Below, in pieces: positions 23,116-37,642 of a stretch of 64,000 bases of DNA (position 1 is its first letter; every line of letters begins with the position of its first letter). This DNA is from Perognathus longimembris pacificus (taxonomy: Eukaryota > Chordata > Mammalia > Rodentia > Heteromyidae), in NCBI RefSeq assembly GCF_023159225.1, contig NC_063177.1:19802673-19866672 (forward strand), written 5' to 3'. Both the position numbers and the translations under genes were made by a program. The notes beneath the pieces were generated by a model. That model saw only the letters and a list, made by a program, of their open reading frames with translations, searched no databases and was not told the DNA's origin.

Positions 23116-24203
23116 GTAATCTGGGGCAGAGAGGGTGGCAGGGAGAGGAGATGGAACAGAGTGTGATGAGAAAGATTGAAGAAGATAGGAAGTGAGGGCT
23201 GAAGGATCTCTTGAGGGCTTTGAGGCTGGGGGGGGGAGGTCCTTTTTCTTTTTGCCAGTGCTGGGGCTTGGGACTCAGGGCTTGAGCACTGTCCCTGGCT
23301 TCTTTTTGCTCAAGGCTAGCACTCTACCTCTTGAGTCACAGTGCCACTTCTGGCCTTTTCTGTGTATGTGGTGCTCAGGAATCAAACTCAGAGCTTTGTG
23401 CATGCTAGGCAAGCGCTCTATGGCTAAGCCACATTCCCAGCCTGGGGGAAGGTTCTTGCAGAATCCTGGCTTGACACCCATTCTGGCCTGCAGGGCGTGC
23501 CAGTAGGTTGGGTCCCCACCGAAGGAAGAGAACCACCTTCAGTGTTGGGCAGCTGCTGGAACTGGAGCGTGTATTTGCAGCACGGCCTTACCCAGACATC
23601 AGCACCAGGGAGCACTTGGCTCAGGTCACCCGACTGCCAGAGGCCAAGATCCAGGTGAGATATAACCCTTTGGTCCCTAAGATAGGGGTCACAAAGCCTA
23701 CTTCTGGGCTTGGCCTGCAGCGCTGTCTCTCTGGGAATCCTGCTTCAGGTTAATTTTTTTCTTTTTCTGTCACAGTGGAGAGGTGCTGGTGCCAAAACAG
23801 ATCCCTTCATGTTTTCTACTAGGTATGGTTCCAGAACCGCCGGGCCAAGAGAATCAAGAACAGGAAGCCAGAAGGCCTAAGCCCCAGGCTTGAGCCTACC
23901 CCAAGCTCCTGTTCTCTTCCAGACACCTCTCAGCAAGTTGGGAAATCCCAAGCAACAGGCCAGCCTCCTCTTGACACCAGCGTGGCTCAGTTTACCTCAG
24001 CATGTCCACAGACCTTCTGTGCAGCTTCCAGCTTAGGCTCAGGGCAGGGCTGGACAGGGGTTAAAGCTGCAGCCCCATGGGGACCTGCTGGGGTTTCAGG
24101 GCTCCATCCTTCTTTGGAGCGAGCTACTCCCCAGACCTCGCTGGGAAGCCTGTCTGACCTTATTTATGCTTCAGCCATTGTGGCCAATGTGGACTACTCC
24201 TAA
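23088..24203 (+). CDS. SEBOX: SEBOX paired-like homeobox protein, complete (189 aa)
   Basis: Homeodomain transcription factor known for expression in skin, brain and oocyte; in mouse a maternal factor for early embryos. Exons: 23088-23115, 23494-23654 and 23823-24203 (570 bp). The homeodomain spans about residues 18-77. F25 is at homeodomain position 8, W65/F66 at 48/49, Q67 at 50 and N68 at 51, followed by RRAKR, so the recognition helix is intact. The C-terminus ends in the SLSDLIY motif also found in mouse. VTN is 1.9 kb upstream on the same strand. Mouse SEBOX is about 190 aa, a good match. Confidence 0.95.
23240..23441 (-). mobile_element. IDL-Geo-type SINE in SEBOX intron 1
   Basis: Antisense dimer taking up over half of the 378-bp intron, ending about 50 bp before the exon 2 acceptor. 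Confidence 0.82.
23494..23654 (+). CDS. SEBOX: SEBOX exon 2 (homeodomain helices 1-2)
   Basis: Residues 10-63; homeodomain up to AKIQ. Acceptor cctgcag|GG, donor CCAG|GTGAGA. Confidence 0.95.
23823..24203 (+). CDS. SEBOX: SEBOX exon 3 (recognition helix, C-terminus)
   Basis: Residues 64-189, starting [10 protein letters not shown]. The intron splitting the homeodomain just before W48 is typical of paired-like genes. Stop TAA at 24201. Confidence 0.95.
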   Translation, partial: VWFQNRRAKRIKNRKPEGLSPRLEPTPSSCSLPDTSQQVGKSQATGQPPLDTSVAQFTSACPQTFCAASSLGSGQGWTGVKAAAPWGPAGVSGLHPSLERATPQTSLGSLSDLIYASAIVANVDYS

Positions 24204-24880
24204 TGAGGTCTAAAACTTGCTCTGGCTCTTGTAGCCCACCAACCCCATCTGAAGTAGATCCCTGAACCATCATTTTACACAAGGGAGTTCTAAAACAGGA
24301 AGAAAGTTTAAATTGGGGACCGTCTTCCATCCCCCTTTCTGGCCAGCCTCCAGCTCAGATTCAGGCTCTCTGCAGTGACTGGGGTCCTGGTGACTGCTAC
24401 TCAGCACCCTGGCTCCACAGATTGGCAGGAGATACCATCAGAAGGATGAGGCAGAAAGCTGTTTTCCACCTCTCTGACTAAGCCTGGTCCCCAAATCTTC
24501 TCACCCCAACCAATGGTCTCTTACCTCTGAGGAATGGACAGCCATCCTTCCAGGATCGTCAGGCCATCCTTTAACTACTAATGAACCACACGGGAGATCG
24601 CTATTTCTGTTCTGGTTTGTTGGGGACCCACCTTTTCATGGTTTATGGTCCCCTCTCTTGATCTCCTGCCACCTGGACAAATTAATCAGAACTATGTATC
24701 TGAAGAGGGACTGATATTAAAGTAATAAGAATGGGAGGATGGGGCTTAGGTTGATTTAATTTCCACAGATCAGATTGGCTGCCCTTTAAAGTGGGGCTAA
24801 CCTAATAGATCTGGGGCAGAAGGGGTACAGCAACATTGGATTTGGGTATCACTGTCATTTGTAATACCAACTAATCTCCA

Positions 24881-24886
24881 AATAAA
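24881..24886 (+). terminator. SEBOX: Candidate SEBOX polyadenylation signal
   Basis: AATAAA 680 bp after the SEBOX stop, the first canonical hexamer on this strand. The intervening 24204-24880 has no gene and no SINE, which fits a 3' UTR. Confidence 0.5.
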
Positions 24887-25215
24887 ACCAAATACTGTAC
24901 CTTAATCTGGATTGTTGTGTGATGCAAATGAATGGGAGACAAATGGCTGCCTGCCTTGGAAATTTAGCTCTATCACCTAATCCCTAAATAGGGCTTCAGC
25001 AGGGATTAGAAGGAGGGTTTAGGGCTTTGACTGACAGACCTGGAGAAATGGGAGCCTCTGCTAGAACCTGCTCTGGGGAGAAAAGCATGGAGTTTGAGAT
25101 CAGTCTATATTGAACTCAAATTCTGGCTCTGCTATACAGCTATAACTCCCTGAAACTCTGTATGCCTGCAAAGCAGGAGGTAACACTTGTTTTCTTTCTT
25201 TAATTTAATTTAATT

Positions 25216-25394
25216 TTTTGCCAGTCCTTGGGCTTGGACTCAGGGCCTGAGCACTGTCCCTGGCTTCTTGCTCAAGGCTAGCACTCTGCCACTTGAGCCA
25301 CAGCGCTACTTCTGGCCGTTTTCTGTATATGTGGTGCTGGGGAATCGAACCCAGGGCCTGATGTATACGAGGCAAGCACTCTTGCCACTAGGCC
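25216..25394 (-). mobile_element. IDL-Geo-type SINE
   Basis: Antisense, with AACACTTGTTTTCT on both sides (about 25182 and 25395) as the duplication. Confidence 0.87.
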
Positions 25395-25481
25395 AACACT
25401 TGTTTTCTGTTTTGAGATTAATATAGGTAAAAGGCTATACACACATAGTGCGTGACACATTATGAAAACACAATGAGTCTG

Positions 25482-25694
25482 GCGCTGGTGGCTCACACCT
25501 GTAATCCTAGTTACTCAGAAAGTTGAGATGTGAGGATCACTATTCCAAGCCAGCCAGAGCAGAAAAGTCACTGAGACTCTTATCTCCAATTAACTCTCAA
25601 ATGCCAGCAGCGGTGCTGTGGCTCAGGTGATAAAATCTCTAGCCTTGAGCACAAAGAGGCCCAGGGACAGCATCCAGGCCCTGAGCTTAGGCCC

Positions 25695-25696
<2 letters not shown>
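25482..25696 (+). mobile_element. B1-Geo composite SINE followed by (CA)n
   Basis: CTGGTGGCTCACACCTGTAA through CCTGAGCTTAGGCCCTAA, directly followed by a 96-bp CA-rich tract. Confidence 0.78.
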
Positions 25697-25743
<47 letters not shown>

Positions 25744-25759
25744 TGCATGCACACACGCA

Positions 25760-25792
<33 letters not shown>
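25697..25792. repeat. Compound (CA)n microsatellite
   Basis: CA runs separated by GCATGCATGC and GCACGCGC interruptions. Confidence 0.95.
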
Positions 25793-25795
<3 letters not shown>

Positions 25796-26336
25796 TGCTA
25801 GTTCCCCGTTTCTCCAAATATGCCATGAAACTGGGAGGGGCTGCATATTCTTATCCCTGTTTGCGTACTCAGCACTTGCTGGACTGAACTGCATTGGAGG
25901 CATGGTAGGCAGAGGAAGAGATTAAGACAAGGTTTCCTTGTCTGCAATGATCTAGCCACCTCACTCCTAATCCCATCTTTGCCCTTGCAGCGGGTCTACC
26001 CTCTTTGCCCAATGGTATCTTCATTATTCTCTAGGTAAGAGCCAAGTCTTTGGCTGTTCTATTCCCAGATGCTAGCATAGCACCTGGCCCCCCAAAAAGC
26101 CAGTTTGTGAGAGTTCAGTGTTACAGAAGACTATTAGCTTGTGTGATGGGGGTGGGAGTGAGTGCTAGAGAGTCATTTAACAATGGAAATGGGAAGATGA
26201 CAAAATTCCACTACAATATGTCCCAGAGCAGACAAAATCTGAGATTATGATACACCTAAATTTTCCTTTAACATTTGGAAGCCTTATAACCTAAATTCAG
26301 GCATGAGATGTGGAAGCTTAAGAAAATATAGGCAGC

Positions 26337-26538
26337 TGGGAATATAGCCTAGTGGCAAGAGTGCTTGCCTCGTATACATGAAGCCCTGGGTTCGATTCTT
26401 CAGCACCTCATATATAGAAAATGGCCAGAAGTGGCGCTGTGGCTCAAGTGGGAGAGTGCTAGCCTTGAGCAAAAAGAAGCCAGGGACAGTGCTCAGGCTC
26501 TGAGTCCAAGGTGCAGGACTGGCAAAAAAAAAAAAAGA
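26337..26538 (+). mobile_element. IDL-Geo-type SINE with 17-bp duplication
   Basis: AAGAAAATATAGGCAGC at 26320-26336 and 26539-26555. Confidence 0.92.
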
Positions 26539-26758
26539 AAAGAAAATATAGGCAGCCTGGTGCAGCATGCAGATACAAGAAGCAGGCCATGGATCACAAA
26601 GCTTCAGCGTAGCTTCCTGACCCAGTGTTCAGTAGTGCAAGTTACTAAGAACACCTACATTTTTCTCACAGCCCACACTTCCCCCAGCTAAGAGAAACTG
26701 GCAAGATTGGTGGGGGAAATTTCTATTAAGCTGGTGAGAATATACTTTGTAAAAATAG

Positions 26759-26830
26759 AGTTGGAGGTGTGGCTTAGCAGTACAGCACTTGCCTACTAAG
26801 TGGAAGGCTGTGAGTTCAAACCTCAGTATT
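26759..26830 (+). mobile_element. ID-like monomer fragment
   Basis: GGAGGTGTGGCTTAGCAGTA through GAGTTCAAACCTCAGTA. Confidence 0.55.
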
Positions 26831-26854
26831 GCCTCCCTCCCACAAATGCTTTGA

Positions 26855-27330
26855 AGAAGCTTGTGCTAGTGGCTCACGTCTATGATTCTGGCTACTCAGG
26901 AGGCTGAGATCTAAGGATCACAGGTCAAAGTCACCCCAAGCAGAAAAGTCCATGAGACTCTTACCACTAATGAATCAGCAAAAAGCTAGAAGTGGAGGTA
27001 TTGCTCAAGTGGCAAAGTACCAGTCTTGAGTAAAAAAGCCAAGCAAGATGGGGCTGGGAATATGGCCTAGTGGTAGAGTGCTTGCCTTGTACACATGAAG
27101 CCCTGGGTTTGATTCCTCAGCACCAGCACCAGAAGTGGCGCTGTGGCTCAAGTGGTAGATTGCGAGCCTTGAGCAAAAAGAAGCCAGGGACAGTGCTCAA
27201 GCCCTGAGTTCAAGGCCCAGGATTGGCAAAAAAAAAAAAAAAAAAAAAAAAAAAGAGAGAGAGAGAAAAAAAGAAAAGCCAAGCAAACGCATAAGGCCCT
27301 TAGTTCAAGCCCCAGTAACCTCCCTCATCT
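26855..27330 (+). mobile_element. B1-Geo composite SINE interrupted by an IDL-Geo copy
   Basis: Halves 26855-27046 and 27287-27330 (GTTCAAGCCCCAGTAACC). Confidence 0.75.
27047..27273 (+). mobile_element. IDL-Geo-type SINE nested in an older SINE
   Basis: AAAAGCCAAGCAA at 27034-27046 and 27274-27286. The host is the B1-Geo element 26855-27330. The ID arm is shortened before the Geo arm. Confidence 0.88.
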
Positions 27331-27707
27331 CCCCTCAACGCCCTTTACCCGCCCCTACTCCCCCCAAAAAATGGGAAAAAAAAAAGCTTTGAGAAAAACA
27401 AAGACTATAGGAGCATATTCAATGAACAGGAAGAGTCTACTATTAGGAGAAGATCCTGAACAACTCTCAGAATTACTGAAGTTTTGTGCTTTGTGTTATT
27501 TATCACAGGACTTGAAAGAATGTACTGCACACAATAAATATTTATTGAATAAACACTGAAGCTAAACCCTTCAAATGCCTTATGTAGACACTGTCATTAC
27601 ACCAGCAAGTTCTCATAAGTTTAACAATACACAGAGAAATCAGGACCACATTGGAATCTTTGGCCCCACTTAATAAGGAAGAGCCACGGCCAGTCATTTG
27701 GTCTCTG

Positions 27708-27713
27708 TTTATT
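27708..27713 (-). terminator. TMEM199: Candidate TMEM199 polyadenylation signal
   Basis: AATAAA on the minus strand 546 bp after the stop. A second minus-strand hexamer lies at 27541-27546. I cannot choose between them without transcript data. Confidence 0.3.
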
Positions 27714-28258
27714 TTGCCTGATACCATTTCCTTTTCGAAAAAGATAGCTGCCTGTTTCCTGGTTCCACTAGCCTCTACCAACTCATCTTTCTCTTATTTG
27801 ATTTCTGCCCTTTCCTCTGTTCTTGTCCAGCATAAACTGGAGAGAGAGTCTTTCTACTTTCTTGGAGGCTTCTGTTCCCAATTACAGGCTTATACCAAAG
27901 ATGTGTGGATGAAGGATGATGATTAACTGTGAACTTGGGCAAACTGAAGGAAGTATTGCACAGGCCTGAATTCTATTTCCTCCCAATGGAAAAACCCAGT
28001 TCTATAGGTTCTAGAATGGACTAGAGAAGGCAGAATTGAGGTTCAGAAGAAGGAATTAAACCAGTTCTTCCAGTTTTCAGGAAGTGCTATAGTTTGAATC
28101 TCCTTTACAGCTTTCTGCAAGAATACCAGGTGACCTGGTCTGGTTTTCTACCTGGAGCTGAGTACAAAGAGCCTCATAGGCTGAACGAGACTCAGTGATT
28201 GACAGGTAAAAGGCAGGGCCCCCAAAAAACATCTCCAGACATGACAATGAAGCATCAG

Positions 28259-31352
<3,094 letters not shown>

Positions 31353-31558
31353 ATCTAGTCGACTGTCAGATCAGGTGGTTTCCCTAACTCGAACTTCCGC
31401 CCGCCTGCGCCGGAAGTAGCTGCGAACCCATGGGGGCGGGACCAGCTGGGGGCGAGGGGGCGGAGACGCGGCGCGGGGCAGTGTGGGGCGGGGGCGGGAC
31501 GCCGCCGGGCCGCGGGTCGGGCCCTGTGTCAGCAGCCGAGCGGGCGCTCGGGCGGGAC
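31353..31558. promoter_or_regulatory. Divergent TMEM199/POLDIP2 promoter
   Basis: Only 206 bp separates the two start codons, within a CpG island (about 31140-31960). Two ETS-type motifs face each other, ACTTCCG at 31393-31399 and CCGGAAGT at 31410-31417. There is no TATA box. The human genes also start at essentially the same point. Confidence 0.85.
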
Positions 31559-31719
31559 ATGGCAGCCTGTGCGGCCCGGCGGGCCCTGGCCGTGGGCAGC
31601 CGCTGGTGGTCTCGGTCACTGACCGCGGCCCGAGGGTCGAGGCCGCTCTGTGCGGTGGGTGGAGCGGGGGCTTTTCAACCAGTGACGAGTACGACGACGC
31701 GAAGGCATCTCTCGTCCCG
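31559..31719 (+). CDS. POLDIP2: POLDIP2 exon 1 (presequence)
   Basis: Residues 1-53 plus two bases of R54; Ala/Arg/Ser-rich mitochondrial targeting segment in the CpG island. Donor CCG|GTGAGG. Confidence 0.95.
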
Positions 31720-34700
31720 GTGAGGGACGGAGCGACGGGGTTTGGGGACCGGGCCCAGAACCCGGGGAGCACGTTCCTGTCCTGTGAGGAGGCCGGGAGG
31801 TCAGAAGGCCAGAAGATCAGGAGGCCAGGCTGCCTATGGGTGACCGGAGTAGGACCTGGGAGAGGGTCCCGAGCTGGGAGCCGACATGCCGAGCTAGGGA
31901 CCGACGTGCGCTGCCCGCGGCTTGTGCCAGGAGTACAGAAGGGAGCGCGGTCCGGAGCTCTGGTGGTGCACGGCTGCTCCGAGGGGGCACTAGTAACACT
32001 CCCCGAGCGAATCTGTCCCCCTCGGCCGGGATCCCCAGCACCCTGTTTGTTAGTGAGCTGCCTTGTAGTAGTACAGCCACGAGGCTTTTGACATCAGTCT
32101 CCAGCCCCTAAATGGCACCTGGCCTCCCTTCGATGCTGGAAACTAGACAGATTTGAGTGTGGGCCGCGTGGGTCCTAGGTTTCCGTGTGGTCTTGTGGAG
32201 GCTGTTTTTCTCTATGTTGGTTTGGGAATGAAGGTTTGTGGAATGTAGGGGGTCCCCTTCCCCACCCCTCATGAGAAAAAGATCAAATCGTGGAGGTTGA
32301 GGAAATTCATATCTCAGGGTCCCCTCAGATTAGGCCTGTGTTACTGACAGCTGGTTGACCTTATAGTGGCTGAACCAAATAATGATATTCAAGAAAGTGA
32401 AAGCTGTTTGCAATTTAAGACCCCTGTGAAAACGGTTGTAAAGCTGAGGAAAATTACTAAGATATTATACAATAGATGTAATTCATGGAGTACAATAGAG
32501 ATTGCAGAGATGATTAAGCCCTTAAGAGCAGACTAAGGACTACTACGATTTTGAGGGACACAGAATTATGATACAGGGCAAACACTTTTTTTTTTTTTGA
32601 GACAAGGATGGCCTCAAACTCATGATCCTTTTGCCTCAGTCTCCCTGGTAACTGGGATGATAAGCATATGCCCTATACCTGGCTCAGAACAAATGTTACT
32701 TGAGCATCCCTTACACACTAGCTTTGAAGAGAATTCAGGCTAATCAGAAGAAGCAAAGAAGCATTGCTCCCAAGGAACTTACAGTCTCAGTGGAGATAAG
32801 GCACAAATAACTGAAATGTAGAATGAGAGGCCAGAAGGGTGAGTTAGTGAAAAAATGGGGCAACTGGATGCAAGGGTGGGCATGATAACAGGAATACTGA
32901 GTGAGGGCAGAAGAAAATGACCTGGGAGCAGTCAGATCTAACACTGGGGTGTTGGGGTGATTGTCACCAAATGGGGGCCCATAGTTGTGTGTCAAAGGCA
33001 GCATTCTATGTGTGTTGGCCTGGTCAAGCCCACACTCACCTTTGATTTCCACACTGCCCAGCTCTTCTCCACTGTCATTGCCCTCCCTCAGTATCTTACT
33101 AGTTTTTTGGTTTGTTTTTTTTCCTGATGGAGTACTGTTACTTTCTCAGCCTTTCATTTGCTTGTCCTTTTTTTTCCTAATCAGAAACCGAGCAGAGGGC
33201 AAAGTATTGGAGACAGTCGGTGTGTTTGAGGTGCCAAAACAGAATGGAAAATATGAGACCGGGCAGGTAAGTACTGGGCCAAGTCATTTTAATGGAGTTG
33301 TTTTGTCAGAGGCCTGAATGGTATGGTTTCCCATTCATTTCATCTTGTGCATACTAGATAAGTACTATACTGCTAAGTGGTACCCCTCAAATAATAATTT
33401 TTGGATGTGGATGTGTTGGTCCTGGGGCTTGAACCCAGGGCCTGGGCCTTGTCCCTGAGCTTCTTTTGCTCAAAGCTTATACTCTACCACTTGAGCCAGA
33501 GCTTCACTTCCTTCTTATTGTGGGGGTCGTGGTGGAATACTATATTGGAGATGAGAGTCTCAGGGACTTTTCTGTCTGGGTCGACTTTGAGCCACAATCC
33601 TCAGATCTCAGCCTTCTGAGTAGCTAGGATTACATATGTGAGCCATCGGCACCCAGCCGAAATCACAAATTTTTAAAAGATGAGATTTCTCTGTTCTTGG
33701 GTTTGAATGCCTTTAATATGTTAATGGGTTCCCTTTCCAAGCTTGTGTGGACAGGGATTTTTCTGGACTATGAAAAGGAGAAAACAAACAAGTTACAAAA
33801 GATTTTTAGAAAAGCAAACCTTTGCTGAGTACTGGTGGTTCATGCCTATAATCCTAGCTACTTAGGAGGCTGAGATCTAAGGATCATAGATCAAAGCCAG
33901 CCCCTGCTGCAAAGTCCACGAAACTCTTATCTGTAATTCATCACCAGAAACAAACAAAAATAAAACAGAAGTGGAGCTGTGGCTCAAGTGGTAGAGCACT
34001 AGCCTTGAGCAAAAAAGCTCAGGAACAGTGCTTAGGCCCTGAATTCAACTCTCAGGACCAATGTGCGCACGCGCGCGCACACATACACACACTCACAACC
34101 TTTGATGTTTCATTACTAAATTGGTTACAGTGTGTTTACCTCAGATTAGGCTCTTTTTCTGTATCAACTTTGTTTCAGGTCTACTGAGGTAGATTTAGGC
34201 CTCTTGTAGTTAAAAAAAAGACTGTTTGTTCATTGGTATTCTTTGTATGCCTAAAGTAGACCATGGTCAAGTATTAGGGTTAGATCAGAAAACACAGTAA
34301 ACATGGCTCCTTCCTTCATGGAGTTTATAGTGTAGAAAGGAATCACTGAGATGCAAATGGCTGGTGGATTTATGGTAGATTAAATGGAGGGAAGATCAAA
34401 GAAGGCTTCTAAAAGCCAAACCGTGACCTGAAGGATAAGTGGGAGTCAGCCAAGTGCAGAGTGTGTAAGATTGTTCCAGAGTTCAAGGGAAAAGTGGCAA
34501 GGCTGTGAGCTGCAGTTGCCTCCACCATTGCTTCTTTGTGTTCAGGCCCCACCTGGGTGGATTTGCTGGGCTGCACAATCACCGAGGTCTCTTTCTCTTG
34601 CCAGCTTTTCCTTCACAGTGTTTTTGGCTACCGAGGTGTCGTCCTGTTTCCCTGGCAGGCCAGACTTTATGACCGTGATGTGGCTTCTGCAGCCCCAGAA

Positions 34701-37611
34701 AAGTAAGTTTCCCTGTCATGCTTCATGGTGTCCTAAGAAGGAGTCCTGAGTCATGGCAGACATACGTAACTGGAGTCTCAGGGGTGCAGACAGCATTATC
34801 CTGGGCCTTAGAACCAGCCCCAGAGGTGTTCTCCGGTACTAATACTCATGGAGACAAAAGTGTGCAGTGACAGCCAATCTGAGCTTCCTCAGAATGCACT
34901 CCATACTAATCGCAACTTTCAGAAAGTGTTTTGTTTTTTTTTGCTAGCCTTGGGGCTTCAACTCTGGGCTTGGATGTTGTCCCTGAGCTCCTTCTGCTCA
35001 AGGCTAGCGCTTTACCACTTGAGCCACAGCACCACTTCTAGCTTTTTCTGAGTATTTTATTGAAAATAAGAGTCTCACGGACTTTCCTGCCTGGGCTTGC
35101 TTTGAACCACAATCTTGGCCTCCTGAGTAGCTAGGATTATAGGCATGAGCTACCAGTGCCTGGCTCAGAATCAGTATTTCATGGGGTGTTTGGGACCCAT
35201 CCGTCTGGGTTAGTCCTATCCCTTCCCTCCTCTCCTCTTTTCCATTTTCTTTCTGATGTTCATTTGGAATCATGCCTGTACTCTCACATCTCTAGAGTAC
35301 ATTACAAAAAAAAAAAAAAAAAGGAATAGCTCCATGAAGTGGTCACTGCCAGCCTCTAGGATGTGAGTGGCGTAGAGTACTTGTAGCCCTGGAGACTGAA
35401 GTGGTAATTGGATTTGTCAACATGGCTCCTATCCAAGAGCCATCCAGAGAAGACAAATAATAACTACATGGGACCTCCAGGTTTCATTGTCTGCCCTGAC
35501 TGGGGAGCAACTCTGCTGGGGTAGAGTGTACTGAATGGGTGCCTCGCTGGTGCTTGAGCCCCTTCAGATCAGGGACCAGTCTGTTTAGGTGGGGAGGTGG
35601 CGGGGAGCTGAGGCAGGCACAGCTTCCACTTCTCTCAAGGTAATCTGGGGCTGCTTCTCTCACCCCACAGAGCAGAGAATCCCGCCGGCCATGGCTCTAA
35701 AGAGGTGAAAGGCAAAACTCACACTTACTATCAGGTGCTGATTGATGCCCGAGACTGTCCACATATAGTAAGTAAGCAAGGTGACTTGGTCTGGGGATCT
35801 TCTCTATGGGAAAGACTGTACCCCAATGAGGGGACAAAGGGAGGGAGAGAGGTCAAACAGTCCCAAGGCCCCAGGACTGTACATTGGCCAAGAAGGCCAC
35901 TGACTGACTTCTTGCCTTAGTCTCAGAGATCTCAGACAGAAGCTGTGACCTTCCTGGCTAACCATGATGACAGCCGGGCTCTGTATGCCATCCCAGGTGA
36001 GGAGTTAGCATCTGAATGGTGTCCCAGGAGAGAATTCCGGTGTTCTGTCATGTGCTGGAGGGGTGGGGATGTTAAGAGGTATGGCCTATGGTTGCCCACC
36101 CTGTGCAAGGCCAAGAAGTGTATCTTTTAAGTTTACTCCTCTGTTCTTTGCCTCTATGTGTCAGGCCTGGACTATGTCAGCCATGAAGACATCCTCCCCT
36201 ACACCTCCACCGATCAGGTTCCCATTCAACACGAGCTTTTTGAAAGATTTCTTCTGTATGACCAGACAAAAGGTAATCTCACAGCCAGGCATTGGTGGCT
36301 CACCCCTGTGATCCTGGCTACTTTTTTTTTTTTTTTTTGCCAGTCCTGGGCCTTGGACTCAGGGCCTTAACACTGTCCCTGGCTTCTTTTTGCTCAAGGC
36401 TAGCACTCTGCCACTTGAATCACAGCGCCACTTCTGGCCATTTCCTGCGTATGTGGTGCTGGGGAATCAAACCCAGGGCTTCAAGTATACGAGGCAAGCG
36501 CTCTTGCCACTAGGCCATAATCCCCAGCCCAGATCCTGGCTACTTAAAATGCTGAGATCTAACAACTGAGGTTCAAAGTCAGCCGGGGCAGGAAAGTCCA
36601 TGAGACTCTTATCTCCACTTGACTACCAAAAAGCTGGAAGTAGAACTGTGGTCCAAGTGATAGAGGACTAGCCTTGAGCAAAAAAAACCTCTGGCATAGT
36701 GCTCAGGCCCGGACTTAATGCCTCAGGTCGGGCACAAAAAAAAAAAAAGAAAAAGAAAAAAAAAGGGTAATCTCAAAAGGGAAACAGGAATGAGAGGACC
36801 CTTTCTTCAATGAGCGTATCAGAAATAATTCCACAGTGCTTTTCAGCCTCTCCTTAGTCCTGTGAGGGCTTACTGTCTCCTTACGGAGATAGAAAGTAAG
36901 GCTTGGAGATAAGTGGATTGATCAAGATTGCTGGGTAATATAGACCAGAGGTGTGAAATCCATGGCTTCTACCTCTCTTCCACTTCTACCTCTCTTTTAC
37001 TTCCTCTTCCACAAGGTCTTACTACCCATTCAGGGCTTATTCTTGGTGGCAGCTTTGTGCCTTCTTCCAGTCTTGTTTTTGCTTTATGTGTATACTCTGC
37101 TCTGTCAGCCTCCGCACTACTGGAAGATGTTTCTAGGAGGAGCCATGGGAGAGTAAATGCTATACTCTGGCTTCTGGCTGGACTAACCTGTTGTCTCTTG
37201 CCCCAGCACCCCCTTTTGTGGCTCGAGAAACACTACGGGCCTGGCAAGAGAAGAATCACCCTTGGCTAGAGCTCTCCGATGTTCACCGGGAAACAACTGA
37301 GAACATCCGTGTTACTGTCATCCCCTTCTACATGGGCATGAGGGTGTGTGTTCAGCATGAGGGTGTGGGGGTCCCTTCCTGTAGGATTAGGCCCCAGACT
37401 CTGTGTGGTGTCCCCAATGTGCCTGGGAGTAGAGGTTCTGCTCCCAAGTGCTCATGTGTTGGGTGGGGTTGAGTAGCCTCTTGGCAATGGCTGACAACCA
37501 AGATCTATAGCAGGAAAGCATAGGTCCTGCTCTTTTTTTTTCTGCTGATAGTGGGAGCCTTTCTAATGTATGCATACTTGTCTAAGTCAATATGAGACCA
37601 TGTACACACTT

Positions 37612-37642
<31 letters not shown>

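Noticed and set aside
31483..32091. 202-codon plus-strand frame overlapping POLDIP2 exon 1
   Set aside because: It is a shifted frame of the CpG island; the true frame is the one that splices to exon 2 and matches POLDIP2.
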